A program made the translations under genes and the position numbers. Positions 1 through 9,061 of a stretch of 64,000 nt of DNA are shown one piece after another. Numbering within the stretch: position 1 is the first letter of the stretch; the number at the start of each line of letters is the position of its first letter. Source of the stretch: Stieleria sedimenti (GTDB lineage: Bacteria > Planctomycetota > Planctomycetia > Pirellulales > Pirellulaceae); assembly GCF_025060895.1 (NCBI RefSeq), contig NZ_JANZKV010000031.1, forward strand, positions 21,718 through 85,717, written 5' to 3'. The notes under the pieces were generated by a model. It was not told the origin of the DNA. It ran no database searches and saw only the letters and a list, made by a program, of their open reading frames with translations.

Positions 1-1
1 T

Positions 2-1549
2 CAGGCTGTCGTGATTCTGCCGATCGCACTGCCTCTGGCCACGATGGTGATGCTGTTGCTGTCGTTAAAATCCATCCCCGCGCAGAAACTCATCGGCGTG
101 GTCGGTTCGGCGTTGCTGCTGCTGTCGACCGCAACGCTGGCGTGGTTGGTGGATCGCGATGGGATCCTTGTCTTGCAAGCAGGAAACTGGCCCGCACCGT
201 TCGGTATCACACTGGTTGCCGATCGGCTGAGTTCGATCATGGTGTTGTTGGCAGGCTTGATGGTTTTCGCAGTGTCGGTGTATTCGCTCGCGTCGGTTGA
301 CAACAGCCGCGTGCGTTTTGGATTTCATCCGCTGATTCAGCTGTTGCTGATGGGGGTTTGCGGAGCGTTTCTGACGGGCGATTTGTTCAATCTGTATGTG
401 TGGTTTGAAGTCATGCTGATTGCTTCGTTCGTTCTGCTCACGCTCGGTGGTGAGCGAGGGCAACTGGAAGGAGCGATCAAGTATGTCACGTTGAACCTGA
501 TTTCATCTGCCGTGTTTCTGGCGGCCATTGGGGTGATCTACGCCGCGACCGGAACGCTGAACATGGCGGACCTTGCTCTGAAACTTCGTAGCTTTCCTAA
601 CGAAGGCACCGTGTCCGTGCTGTCGATGCTGTTTCTCATCGCGTTCGGAACCAAGGCCGCTGTGTTCCCACTGTTCTTCTGGCTGCCCGCGTCTTACCAC
701 ACTCCGCCGGTCGCCGTGTCCGCGATCTTCGCCGGATTGCTGACGAAGGTCGGGGTGTACTCGCTGATTCGAGCGTTCACGCTGCTCTTTGTGACCGATC
801 TGGAGTTCACTCACAACCTGCTGCTGCTGATCGCCGGACTGACGATGGTGACGGGCGTGTTGGGAGCGATGGCGCAGAACGAAGTCCGTCGCATCCTGTC
901 GTTTCATATCGTCAGCCAAATCGGCTACATGGTGATGGGGCTGGCATTGTTCACGCCGCTGGCACTGGCCGGTACCGTTTTCTACATCATTCACCACATC
1001 GTTGTGAAAACGAATCTGTTTCTGATCGGTGGAGTTGTTGAGCAGCGGTTTCGAACCGGGCGTCTTGAGCGGATCGGTGGGCTCTATCGCTCGGCCCCGG
1101 TGCTGGCAACCGTGTTCTTTCTGTCAGCGATGTCGCTGGCCGGAGTTCCACCTCTGTCGGGCTTCTTCGCCAAACTGACGTTGATCCGAGGCGGGCTGGA
1201 AGCGGAACGCTACGCCATCGTTGTGGCTGCGCTGGTGGTGAGTCTGTTGACGTTGTTTTCGATGACGAAGATTTGGTCCGAGGCGTTTTGGAAGCCACCG
1301 CCGGGGGATGCGGTGACGGATGTGTCCTCCAGAAATCGTTCCAGGACAGGCCGAGCTTGCCTTTACGGACCGACGATTCTGCTGGCGTCGATCACCGTGG
1401 GAATCGGCGTCATGGCGGGGCCGGTGATGAATGCTTCCATGGCGACCGCCGAACAACTACTCGATCAAAACGCCTACATCAATGCCGTGTTGCCGGACGG
1501 GCCGACCGGCCAGGTGCCTGCCGTCTCTCGTGAAAGGAGAAGTCCATGA
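2..1549 (+). CDS. mrpD: Na+/H+ antiporter subunit D (MrpD/MnhD), 5' end outside window
   Basis: Membrane subunit of the multisubunit Mrp Na+(K+)/H+ antiporter, of the proton-channel family shared with complex I subunits NuoL/M/N. The protein is almost entirely hydrophobic, with more than a dozen predicted membrane helices. Conserved charged or aromatic stretches are visible, such as [13 protein letters not shown] near residue 130 and a central helix with [12 protein letters not shown]. The first in-frame start in the window is a GTG at 11, but the frame stays open to the left edge, so the true start is probably upstream of the window. Its stop overlaps the mrpE start as ATGA, so it is translationally coupled. 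Subunits A-C would lie to the left. The assignment to D rather than a Nuo subunit rests on the following E-F-G genes. Confidence 0.93.
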   Translation, partial: QAVVILPIALPLATMVMLLLSLKSIPAQKLIGVVGSALLLLSTATLAWLVDRDGILVLQAGNWPAPFGITLVADRLSSIMVLLAGLMVFAVSVYSLASVDNSRVRFGFHPLIQLLLMGVCGAFLTGDLFNLYVWFEVMLIASFVLLTLGGERGQLEGAIKYVTLNLISSAVFLAAIGVIYAATGTLNMADLALKLRSFPNEGTVSVLSMLFLIAFGTKAAVFPLFFWLPASYHTPPVAVSAIFAGLLTKVGVYSLIRAFTLLFVTDLEFTHNLLLLIAGLTMVTGVLGAMAQNEVRRILSFHIVSQIGYMVMGLALFTPLALAGTVFYIIHHIVVKTNLFLIGGVVEQRFRTGRLERIGGLYRSAPVLATVFFLSAMSLAGVPPLSGFFAKLTLIRGGLEAERYAIVVAALVVSLLTLFSMTKIWSEAFWKPPPGDAVTDVSSRNRSRTGRACLYGPTILLASITVGIGVMAGPVMNASMATAEQLLDQNAYINAVLPDGPTGQVPAVSRERRSP

Positions 1550-2019
1550 AGCACTTCTTTTTCAATGTCTTTTTGGCGCTGGTCTGGGCACTGGCCAGCG
1601 GACGGATCTCTCTGCTCAGCCTGACGATCGGGTTCGTCCTAGGGTACGGTGTCTTGTGGTTTGCACAGCCGTTGATGGAGCCGTCTCGATATTTCCAGAA
1701 ACTGCCAATCGCCATTCGGTTCTTGGGTTTCTTCATTTGGCAATTGCTGCTTTCCAATCTCCGCGTGGCCTATGACGTCATCACGCCTCATCTGTACATG
1801 CGGCCGGGGATTGTCGCGGTGCCGCTGGACGCGACCAGCGATCGGGAAATCACCTTGCTGGCGAATCTGATTACGCTGACACCGGGCACGCTGAGTCTTG
1901 ATTTGTCCGACGATCGACGCACGCTGTATGTGCATGCGATGTTTGTGGACAGCCCCGACAGTGTCCGGGACAGCATCAAGAACGGCTTCGAACGACGTTT
2001 ATTGGAGTTGATCCGATGA
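1546..2019 (+). CDS. mrpE: Na+/H+ antiporter subunit E (MrpE/MnhE)
   Basis: Small membrane subunit of the Mrp antiporter, 157 residues, the usual MrpE length. Two or three hydrophobic helices occupy the first 85 residues ([17 protein letters not shown] and [14 protein letters not shown]). A soluble tail follows, with the family-typical segment [16 protein letters not shown] and a terminal [14 protein letters not shown] helix. The start codon overlaps the mrpD stop by four bases (ATGA) and its own stop overlaps mrpF in the same way, so D-E-F-G form a tightly coupled operon. Its role is structural or assembly within the antiporter, which exports Na+ in exchange for protons. Confidence 0.93.
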   Translation: MKHFFFNVFLALVWALASGRISLLSLTIGFVLGYGVLWFAQPLMEPSRYFQKLPIAIRFLGFFIWQLLLSNLRVAYDVITPHLYMRPGIVAVPLDATSDREITLLANLITLTPGTLSLDLSDDRRTLYVHAMFVDSPDSVRDSIKNGFERRLLELIR

Positions 2020-2345
2020 TGCTGGACTGCGCTGCAACTGCTGGTGCTGCGGCCTTCTCCGTGTTGGCATCGGCGGCAGGGGTGAACCTCACCGCTCAGA
2101 TTTCGCTGGTGGTGCTGGTGATCGCACTCGGCCTAGCGTTTCTTCGGCTGGTGCTGGGGCCGTCGCTTCCCGATCGTGTGGTGGCGCTTGATCTGGTCGC
2201 CTCGCTGCTGGTCGGGCTGATTGCCGTCAGTGCGGTGGAAACCGGTGACGTGATCTTTCTGCGGGTGGCGATGGTGGTGGCGTTATTCAACTTTGTCGGG
2301 ACGATCGGCTTCTGTTGGTATCTGCAACGGGAGACTGGCCGATGA
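2016..2345 (+). CDS. mrpF: Na+/H+ antiporter subunit F (MrpF/MnhF)
   Basis: Three-helix membrane subunit of the Mrp antiporter. The core contains the family signature [12 protein letters not shown], followed by two further helices ([36 protein letters not shown] region). It is 109 residues, somewhat longer than the roughly 90 of most MrpF proteins because of an extra N-terminal stretch. The first codon is fixed by an ATGA overlap with mrpE, although an internal start is conceivable. The stop overlaps the start of mrpG. Confidence 0.92.
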   Translation: MMLDCAATAGAAAFSVLASAAGVNLTAQISLVVLVIALGLAFLRLVLGPSLPDRVVALDLVASLLVGLIAVSAVETGDVIFLRVAMVVALFNFVGTIGFCWYLQRETGR

Positions 2346-2722
2346 ATGACGTGGTGACGATCGTGCTGCTGATCACCGGCACCGCCTTTGCTCTGCTGGC
2401 GTCGGTTGCTGTCGTACGAATGCCAGACCTGTACACACGCATGCACGGTGCCACCAAGAGTGCCACTCTGGGCGTCGGGTGCACGATTCTCGCCGCCGCC
2501 GTTCAATTCGCCGACATGGAAACGACGACCGTCGCAATTCTCGTCATCGGGTTCATCTTCCTGACGACGCCGGTGGCCGCTCACATGATTGGAAGAGCCG
2601 CCCACCAACAAAAGGTTCCGAAATGGAGCGGCACAGTTGTCGATGAGTCACCGTTGGCGGATTCGGCAAGCGATGCAAACGAGGACGGCGAACCGCGTTC
2701 GTGCGGAGACGGCCCACTGTGA
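2342..2722 (+). CDS. mrpG: Na+/H+ antiporter subunit G (MrpG/MnhG)
   Basis: Last gene of the Mrp operon, 126 residues. The ATG at 2342 overlaps the mrpF stop (ATGA) and is preferred to an upstream in-frame GTG at 2315. Three membrane helices and the hallmark [14 protein letters not shown] segment after the first helix identify MrpG. The helix containing [13 protein letters not shown] and the following [25 protein letters not shown] match the family. The hydrophilic tail after residue 90 is longer than usual and poorly conserved in character. The gap of about 200 bases to ilvA suggests the operon ends here. Confidence 0.92.
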   Translation: MNDVVTIVLLITGTAFALLASVAVVRMPDLYTRMHGATKSATLGVGCTILAAAVQFADMETTTVAILVIGFIFLTTPVAAHMIGRAAHQQKVPKWSGTVVDESPLADSASDANEDGEPRSCGDGPL

Positions 2723-2929
2723 AACCACCAAGTCGCAGCTGGCAAGACGCCCCGCGTCATCGAGGCGAACATCCGTCGTTTCGTTCGATCCAGACGCTCG
2801 CCCCATGCGGGGCGGTGGAAAGGTTGGTTGTTTGGCGACCCTGTTTCAGTATAGTCTGATTCGTCCATTCGATTTCACGTGTCGGCACGACCAGCGAGCG
2901 GATTTCCCGCCAACGCCATCAAGAGCGTC

Positions 2930-4450
2930 ATGCAGAAAACTCTACGCGACTACTTGCAACGTATTCTCAACGCTCGTGTTTATGATGTGGCGGTGGAGTC
3001 GCCGCTGGAGCGTGCCCCGAAATTGTCGGCACGACTGTCTAACCACGTCTGGTTGAAACGAGAAGACACGCAGCCTGTTTTCAGTTTCAAGCTGCGCGGA
3101 GCCTACAACAAAATGGCGCGACTGTCGCCCGATGAGCTAGAGCGGGGCGTGGTTTGTGCCTCCGCAGGCAACCACGCACAAGGGGTCGCGTTCAGCGCTC
3201 GGCGACTCGGGTGCCACACCGTGATCGTGATGCCTGTCACGACACCGAAGCTGAAATCGGATGCGGTGAAAGCACTCGGTGGCAATGTGGTGCTGCACGG
3301 AGAGAGCTATTCTGATGCCCACGCCCACGCACTCGAATTGGCCGAGCGTCAGCATTTGGTGTTCGTCCATCCGTTCGACGATCCCGACGTGATCGCCGGG
3401 CAAGGCACGATCGGGATGGAGATTTTGCGTCAGCATCAACATCCGATCCACTCGGTGTTTGTTGCCATCGGGGGCGGCGGACTGATTTCGGGTGTCGCGG
3501 CCTACGTCAAAGCCGTCCGGCCCGAAATCAACGTCGTCGGCGTCCAAATGGAGGACTCTGATGCCATGATTCGCTCGGTTCGCGAAGGCAAACGCATCAA
3601 GCTGGACGACGTGGGACTGTTTTCCGATGGCACCGCGGTGAAGTACGTCGGTGAGGAAACGTTTCGGCTGACCCGAGCGTTGGTCGATGACTTTATCACC
3701 GTCGACAGCGATTCGGTCTGTGCGGCGATCAAGGATGCTTTTGAGGATACCCGCAGCATCTTGGAACCCGCCGGGGCGATGGGGATTGCCGGCATGAAAA
3801 AGTACGTCGCGCAGCATCAACTGACCGACGAAACGCTTGTCGCCATTACCTGCGGCGCCAACATGAATTTTGATCGCTTGCGGTTCGTCGCCGAGCGAGC
3901 GGAAGTCGGTGAAGAACGGGAAGCTCTGTTCGTCGTCACGATCCCGGAAGAACGGGGCAGTTTCAAACGACTGTGCGAAGTGATCGGCCATCGCAGCGTG
4001 ACGGAATTCAGTTACCGCATGGCAAATGCAGAACATGCACACGTGCTGGTGGGGCTCGCAACAACCGACCGGAAAGAAGCCGAAGCGATCCGCTCGGATC
4101 TCGCGGACCAAGGATTTGCATCGATCAATTTGGTCGACGATGAACTTGCCAAGCAGCACGTCCGTTATATGGTCGGCGGACGGAGTCACCACAGCGGTGA
4201 TGAGCAGTTGTACCGTTTCGAATTTCCTGAACGCCCCGGTGCGCTGATGCGATTCCTGTCCAGCATGCATCCCAATTGGAATATCAGCCTGTTTCACTAT
4301 CGCAATCAAGGCGCCGATTACGGTCGGATTCTGGTCGGGATCCAGGTTCCCGAGGACGACCGCGATGCATTCAAGGATTTCATTTGCAACCTTGGCTACC
4401 GCTGTGCCGAAGAAACCCAAAATCCGGTCTATCATCTGTTCCTGTGTTGA
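2930..4450 (+). CDS. ilvA: Threonine ammonia-lyase, biosynthetic (IlvA)
   Basis: PLP enzyme converting threonine to 2-oxobutanoate and ammonia, the first step of isoleucine biosynthesis, in the cytoplasm. From the ATG at 2930 it is 506 residues, close to the 514 of E. coli IlvA. The N-terminus aligns in character with IlvA proteins (DYLQRILNARVYDVA), whereas an upstream GTG at 2879 would add 17 atypical residues. The PLP lysine lies in FSFKLRGAYNK (Lys54) and the phosphate loop is AIGGGGLISG. The C-terminal third contains two ACT-like regulatory modules (starting at LFVVTIPEERGSF and YRFEFPERPGALM), as in isoleucine-inhibited biosynthetic forms. It appears monocistronic. Confidence 0.95.
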   Translation: MQKTLRDYLQRILNARVYDVAVESPLERAPKLSARLSNHVWLKREDTQPVFSFKLRGAYNKMARLSPDELERGVVCASAGNHAQGVAFSARRLGCHTVIVMPVTTPKLKSDAVKALGGNVVLHGESYSDAHAHALELAERQHLVFVHPFDDPDVIAGQGTIGMEILRQHQHPIHSVFVAIGGGGLISGVAAYVKAVRPEINVVGVQMEDSDAMIRSVREGKRIKLDDVGLFSDGTAVKYVGEETFRLTRALVDDFITVDSDSVCAAIKDAFEDTRSILEPAGAMGIAGMKKYVAQHQLTDETLVAITCGANMNFDRLRFVAERAEVGEEREALFVVTIPEERGSFKRLCEVIGHRSVTEFSYRMANAEHAHVLVGLATTDRKEAEAIRSDLADQGFASINLVDDELAKQHVRYMVGGRSHHSGDEQLYRFEFPERPGALMRFLSSMHPNWNISLFHYRNQGADYGRILVGIQVPEDDRDAFKDFICNLGYRCAEETQNPVYHLFLC

Positions 4451-4657
4451 CGGTGCCAAGTTCTACGTCGAGGGAACGCAAAGCATCACTCGCTCATTCG
4501 ACACGCTCCAAAAGCGTCCATTTTGTTGTGACGCGTGCTTGGGCGAGGTAGGATGTGGGCTCCGCGAACGAAGGGTTTCTGCAAAGCGATGCTCTGAAGA
4601 CGTGCTGCCTCCCACCTTCGCCAGAAAATTTCCTCCCCATCCAACCCGCCTCGGAAA

Positions 4658-6007
4658 ATGGCCATGCCCTCCTTTCCCACCCGCCGCTCGTTCCTAAAGT
4701 CAGCTACCGTGGGTAGCGCGGCAATCGGCCTGAACGCCCTTCAATATTCGCGAGTTTACGGCGCGAACCGACGACTGGGGATCGCCAGTGTTGGAACTGG
4801 CGGCAAAGGCTGGAGCGACTTAAACGGTGTGGCCGCCAGCCCTGATGTGGAAGTCATCGCGCTGTGCGATATCGACAGCTCCGCCAAGCATCTTGGTCAA
4901 GCTGCAGAGAGGTATCGATCGGCGAGGCAATACGACGACTGGCGAAAGCTTCTTGAGGAGTCAAGTGACATCCACGGCGTGTTGGTGTCGACACCCGATT
5001 TCATGCATGCGCCGGTTTCGATGGCCGCCATGCAACTCGGAAAACATGTGTTCTGCCAAAAACCTCTGACGCACACCGTCTACGAAGCGAGGCAGATGCG
5101 AAAGGCCGCCGCGAAGTTCAACGTCACGACGCAAATGTGCAATCAGATCCAATCCCATTCCGCCTATCGCACGGCGGTGCACATGGTTCACACCGGTATG
5201 ATCGGAAAGGTAAAGGAAGTCCATTCGTGGCAAGGAGGACAACCGTCCTGGCCAAGGAACATCCCTAGACCGAAGGGCAGCGATCCCGTACCCGAGCATG
5301 TCCGCTGGGACCTTTGGCAGGGTGTTGCATCAGAGCGTCCCTTCAAGCTTGACATGTACCACCCGTTCAATTGGCGTGGTTGGCAAGCCTACGGGACCGG
5401 ACAACTTGGAGATTTTGGATGCCACATTTTGGATCCCGTTTTCAAATCGCTCAAGCTGATGTCACCAACCAAACTCATCGTGGAGGCGCCGACACTGCTT
5501 TCGGAGTCTTGGACGGATCGCGCGACGGTGTATTACGAGTTCCCCGGCACCGAGTATACGCTTGAGCCCACGCTGCGCGTCACGTGGTACGACGCGGCGG
5601 GGGTGTTGCCGCCGCGAGAGAGATTGGGGGATGTGCCCGCGGACTATAAGCTCCCGAAGGCAGGCTCGGTTCTTGTCGGCGAGAAAGGATCGCTGGTCAT
5701 TCCGCACGTGGCGATGCCCACGATTTTTCCAGAAGAGAAATTTCCCGCGAAGGAACTGCCCGTTATTGATGGGGTCGACCACTACACGCAGTGGGCCGAT
5801 GCCTGCATGGGAAACGGGAAAACCACTTCGCACTTCGACTACGCCGGACCGCTGACCGAGACCGTGTTGCTGGGAACCATCGGCATCCGATTTCCGGGGC
5901 AAGAGCTCGCTTGGGATGCCGACGCTCTCACGATCACCAACCATGCTGAAGCGCAACAGTGGGTCACCAAGCCTTATCGAAAAGGCTGGGAACCAACCTG
6001 GATCTAG
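4658..6007 (+). CDS. Tat-exported Gfo/Idh/MocA family oxidoreductase
   Basis: NAD(P)-dependent sugar-type oxidoreductase of unknown substrate. Residues 5-30 form a Tat signal (TRRSFLKSATVGSAAIGLNAL), so the protein is probably exported folded with its cofactor. A Rossmann fold follows (GIASVGTGGKGWSDL), with the GKHVFCQKPL variant of the family EKP motif and a C-terminal alpha/beta substrate domain. ATG 4658 or ATG 4664 are both possible starts. Planctomycetes carry many paralogues and the substrate cannot be assigned. The stop codon TAG at 6005-6007 lies inside a CTAGTGCT sequence that begins a dispersed repeat element, so the end of the gene coincides with the element border. Confidence 0.88.
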   Translation: MAMPSFPTRRSFLKSATVGSAAIGLNALQYSRVYGANRRLGIASVGTGGKGWSDLNGVAASPDVEVIALCDIDSSAKHLGQAAERYRSARQYDDWRKLLEESSDIHGVLVSTPDFMHAPVSMAAMQLGKHVFCQKPLTHTVYEARQMRKAAAKFNVTTQMCNQIQSHSAYRTAVHMVHTGMIGKVKEVHSWQGGQPSWPRNIPRPKGSDPVPEHVRWDLWQGVASERPFKLDMYHPFNWRGWQAYGTGQLGDFGCHILDPVFKSLKLMSPTKLIVEAPTLLSESWTDRATVYYEFPGTEYTLEPTLRVTWYDAAGVLPPRERLGDVPADYKLPKAGSVLVGEKGSLVIPHVAMPTIFPEEKFPAKELPVIDGVDHYTQWADACMGNGKTTSHFDYAGPLTETVLLGTIGIRFPGQELAWDADALTITNHAEAQQWVTKPYRKGWEPTWI

Positions 6008-6060
6008 TGCTCCATGAGTTTTTAAATTGAAGAAGCCGCGAAAAAGCGGGACGGGTTGGA
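6004..6060. repeat. Partial CTAGTGCT-type palindromic element
   Basis: Starts CTAGTGCTCC at the oxidoreductase stop codon and contains GCCGCGAAAAAGCGG, similar to the ends of the elements at 44255-44409 and 46030-46077. The inner ggggtcagg palindrome of the full copy is missing, so this looks like a fragment. Confidence 0.55.
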
Positions 6061-6074
6061 ACTGGCGGAGCAAT

Positions 6075-6204
6075 GAAGTTACCAGTGAGCCCACGGATGG
6101 CAGCGCGAACCCACGGATTTTGGCACCCTGTCATCCGTGGGTTCACGCTGCCATCCGTGGGTGTTGTTTTTGATCGTTAGCCCGCTTACCGCTGTGGTAA
6201 CTTC
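6075..6204. repeat. Palindromic repeat with 10-bp terminal inverted repeats
   Basis: The ends are perfect inverted repeats, GAAGTTACCA (6075-6084) and TGGTAACTTC (6195-6204). The interior holds three or four alternating copies of CCCACGGATGGCAGCG or its complement. A second copy of the interior lies at 44113-44186, without these termini. This has the layout of a non-autonomous mobile element or REP-like palindrome. It borders and apparently truncates the frameshifted gene on its right. Confidence 0.75.
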
Positions 6205-6577
6205 GGTGGTGACACCGTTCGCTCGGCGAGATACACCTGCACCGCGGAGGCGAGGCTGGCGCCGACCGCCCGATAACCCGTTGTCGTGCTCTTCGGTGAA
6301 TTCCAAATCGTTTCCAAGCACAAGCTCACGGTGTCCGCGTTTCCATTCATGCTGACCCAATTGGCGCTGATCTGTCGCCAAAGCGGATGATAATTGGATC
6401 CGGTCACTTTGGGCTGCCGACTCATCGGGATCATGGGTTTGATCTGACTGATTTTTGCATAGGCAAGATCGATGAACTGGTCGCGAAGACTGTCAGCGGT
6501 TCATCGGCTCGACATCGATGAGATGCATGCGAAAGGCAAGCGACTGCCAGCAAGACAACAAACGCTCGATGATTCAT
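6186..6577 (-). pseudogene. Frameshifted, truncated secreted protein gene
   Basis: The ATG at 6577 overlaps the stop of the upstream gene (6574) as ATGA and opens with a signal peptide (MNHRAFVVLLAVACLSHA, then RADEPL). The frame soon ends. The other frame, from about 6500, continues without a stop through DSLRDQFIDLAYAKIS, SRQPKVTGSNYHPLW and TVSLCLETIWNSP to 6186. The two parts join if one base is missing near 6500 (CCG CT-GAC). The last five codons (KLPQR) are read from the terminal repeat of the element at 6075-6204, so the original 3' end is lost. The family was not recognised. An alternative is that the second frame is fortuitous, but its composition looks protein-like. Confidence 0.6.
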
Positions 6578-7383
6578 GGGAGGTCTCGGTTTGAATGGAA
6601 AACCCGCATGAAGACGACTTCATGGCGGGCGCGAACGATTCCCAACAAGATACCCGAATCATCGTGGTCCCAGGCGATTCCTTGGCCTGCAATCGGTGCC
6701 GGCACCGTGACGATATGCTTGAGTTCGCTCTCGTCGGCCGATACGTCCAGGACATAGAGTTCCCCGTGGTCATGTCCGGTCACGAACAGTCGTCCATCAG
6801 GTCCGAACGCGCCACCGGAATTGCTGTTGGGCAGAAAACGCTGAATCACCGATTCGGGGAACGACCACTCGCCTGTCTCGGTCCAATCGTCGTCATAGCG
6901 AACCAGCTTGGTGTGGCGGACTTCGGCATCACCATAAAAGGCGAACACGATCCACCACGCTCCCTGATGCCGATCGATCCAATTGATCGCTCCCTGTGTT
7001 TCGGAAAACAGCTTTGATTCGAGGTGTTTTAGAGTCTTGGCCTCAAAAATCTCGATGGTGTTCTTGAGGGGTTTGGTTGGCCAGTTGGAATTTGCACAAT
7101 AAAGACGCCCCTCGACGACCACGCCGCTGTTGAGATGCTGGATCCCAGAGTTTTCAGGTGCCTGCCAGCGAACAAGTTGCTTCGCCGACTGCTTGTCATA
7201 GCGAGCGATCGTGCGGTTTGAAATGGCGTAAAACGACGGCGCATCGACGGCCACCGCTTGGTGCGCTTCTGCGATGCTCACGCGTCGCAGCGGCTGGACC
7301 GAAAGATCGGCCGCTGAGAGGTTCGCTTGCAAGACTGCCCAAGCGAGCGTGAGAGAGAATCGACCGATCGATTGTTGAACCAT
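6574..7383 (-). CDS. Secreted protein of unknown function, probable beta-propeller
   Basis: 269 residues from the ATG at 7383, chosen because it begins a clear signal peptide (MVQQSIGRFSLTLAWAVLQANLSAAD); upstream in-frame starts would put it behind a charged leader. The mature part has repeating short strands and aromatic turns (FYAISNRTIARYD, GVVVEGRLYCANSNWP, GAWWIVFAFYG, GRLFVTGHDHGELYVLD), suggesting a five- to seven-bladed propeller of the kind that reports cumulative values along a path. The GAWW stretch and layout resemble the N-terminal half of the protein at 13348. No catalytic motif was seen. The stop is coupled (ATGA) to a broken downstream gene. Confidence 0.7.
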   Translation of the reverse strand: MVQQSIGRFSLTLAWAVLQANLSAADLSVQPLRRVSIAEAHQAVAVDAPSFYAISNRTIARYDKQSAKQLVRWQAPENSGIQHLNSGVVVEGRLYCANSNWPTKPLKNTIEIFEAKTLKHLESKLFSETQGAINWIDRHQGAWWIVFAFYGDAEVRHTKLVRYDDDWTETGEWSFPESVIQRFLPNSNSGGAFGPDGRLFVTGHDHGELYVLDVSADESELKHIVTVPAPIAGQGIAWDHDDSGILLGIVRARHEVVFMRVFHSNRDLP

Positions 7384-7487
7384 GCTGATGCCGCAAGAAG
7401 AAATTGAACTGGTTTGGTCACCCGGCGGATGACCCCATTTCTGCATCAAGCCGAAGGTGATTGACGTAGGGACAGAGCCGAGTGGTT

Positions 7488-8780
7488 TCAGGGTGTTCGA
7501 TCGATGAGCTTCATCATGTCATCGGTGATGGGCATGACTTCAAAGTCTTTGAAGAACATTTCGCAGTCGGTGCCACCGTGCATCTGCAAGCCGAGCTTGC
7601 CCGTCTTCTCGCACGCTTCGTCGATGAGATCTGACGTGCAGAATCCGTTAAGCGTCTGAACCAGGCGGTCGCCGTACGCTGCGGTGCAGGTCGTGTTCCA
7701 CTGTCCGTCCTTGTTGCGGACCTTTTCGACGAACTCGTCGTTGGTCACGATCCAACCGCGTCCGGGAATCGTCTTGCCGTCGATGATGCCGGCGGTGTGC
7801 CAGAGCGCAGAGTCCTTGCCGTTGTTGGCGATTTCATTTTGAAATCCACGCAGGACCCACGGGGCGCTCGTTTCTTCGGCGCGGAAATACAAGGCGCTGT
7901 TGCCGCCTTGCATCCGATACGTGACGCGAGCGATGAAGTTGTCGTAGTTCTTAGTGGAAATGACAAGCCCGTCCTTGCCCTGGCTCTTGGAATGGACACC
8001 ATGCAGAACGCCGTCCTCGGTGAAGGACCATTCTTCTGGGAGAACGAACTTGGCATCAGCGAGTTGGTAGCTGCCGTCGTCTGCTTTGACAAAGAACGGT
8101 TCCCACTTGCTCTCGCCCAAGTCCTTCACGCGGATGTTTCTCCAGGCGACGGACCCGGATTTTCCAGCGTGAATCTGTAGTCCCAGAAAACCTTTCATCG
8201 AGAAACTGTCAAATAGATCGACGACCAGCTTGCCGTTCAGCCAGGTCTTGATGGACGGTCCGACGCACTGGATTTCCACCTCGTTCCATTCACCGTCCCG
8301 GCAGCTTGCCTGAGCAGCGTCAAGGCGATCCTGCGGAGTGTAGGCATCGAGCCAAATGACGCCATGTTGGTGGCCGCGACGCCCTTCGTCGTAGATGCGA
8401 CCGGTCATGTCGCCGCCGGGACGCATTTCATACTGATAGCCGTAGACACGTTGGCCACCGCCTTCCGGGCGTGCGGCGGAGCGGAACTGGACGCCTGAAT
8501 TGCCGGCTTCAAGAAATTTGTATTGCAGCTTCAGCACGAAGTTTCCAAATTCCTTTTCCGAACAGAGGAACGTGTTGCCCGGTGTGTTCGGAACGCATTT
8601 CCCGACGATTGATCCATCTTCGACTGCGTACTCCGCCGACCCACCGCGTTTGACCCAGCCTGCCAAGTCGACGCCGTTGAACAGGGAAACGAATCCCTCC
8701 TCGTCGTCCGCCGCCGACGCGGGCACATTCAGGGGCGCCAAAAGCCCGATCATCATCGTCGCTAAAATAGGAACTCTCAT
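7488..8780 (-). CDS. Secreted DUF1080 (3-keto-disaccharide hydrolase-like) protein with two domains
   Basis: 430 residues from the ATG at 8780, which starts a signal peptide (MRVPILATMMIGLLAPLNVPASA). An in-frame extension of 89 codons upstream has no coding character. Two copies of the DUF1080 concanavalin-like fold follow: residues about 30-210 (FVSLFNGVDLAGW, VQFRSAARPEGGG, VKDLGES) and 220-425 (LHGVHSKSQGKDGLVIST, ALYFRAEE, GLQMHGGTDCEMFFKDFEV). DUF1080 members in planctomycetes act on or bind 3-keto sugars and polysaccharide fragments, often next to Gfo/Idh/MocA oxidoreductases, as here at 4658. The exact substrate is unknown. Confidence 0.85.
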   Translation of the reverse strand: MRVPILATMMIGLLAPLNVPASAADDEEGFVSLFNGVDLAGWVKRGGSAEYAVEDGSIVGKCVPNTPGNTFLCSEKEFGNFVLKLQYKFLEAGNSGVQFRSAARPEGGGQRVYGYQYEMRPGGDMTGRIYDEGRRGHQHGVIWLDAYTPQDRLDAAQASCRDGEWNEVEIQCVGPSIKTWLNGKLVVDLFDSFSMKGFLGLQIHAGKSGSVAWRNIRVKDLGESKWEPFFVKADDGSYQLADAKFVLPEEWSFTEDGVLHGVHSKSQGKDGLVISTKNYDNFIARVTYRMQGGNSALYFRAEETSAPWVLRGFQNEIANNGKDSALWHTAGIIDGKTIPGRGWIVTNDEFVEKVRNKDGQWNTTCTAAYGDRLVQTLNGFCTSDLIDEACEKTGKLGLQMHGGTDCEMFFKDFEVMPITDDMMKLIDRTP

Positions 8781-9061
8781 CGTTGTTACTCTGGAAATTG
8801 GGATGGGTGATTGGGAATACTGTCTCCGGACGCTCGGATTGCGGAGTGTTGAGACAAATCTACGGCTGGCTTGATCAAGAAGTGGAGGATGACGACTTGG
8901 CGGCTCAATCGAGTTTGTCGCCTTGGGGCATCCGATCGATCCACTCGGCATGATGTTTTTGGATCGTCTCTCAGCTGAGTTTTCATTTGAAGCAGAAGAC
9001 GATGGCAGGATGAAGGTTGGAGCTTCCCGACAAAAGGCGTGACGCAACCGACGCTGGCGAG

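Noticed and set aside
3137..4459. 440-codon open frame opposite ilvA
   Set aside because: It lies entirely antisense to the well-supported ilvA gene, and its composition (many His, Asp, Arg) is that of a shadow frame in GC-rich coding DNA.
8781..9047. N-terminal extension of the DUF1080 protein
   Set aside because: The 89 extra codons have no similarity to a leader, while the signal peptide at 8780 is clear.
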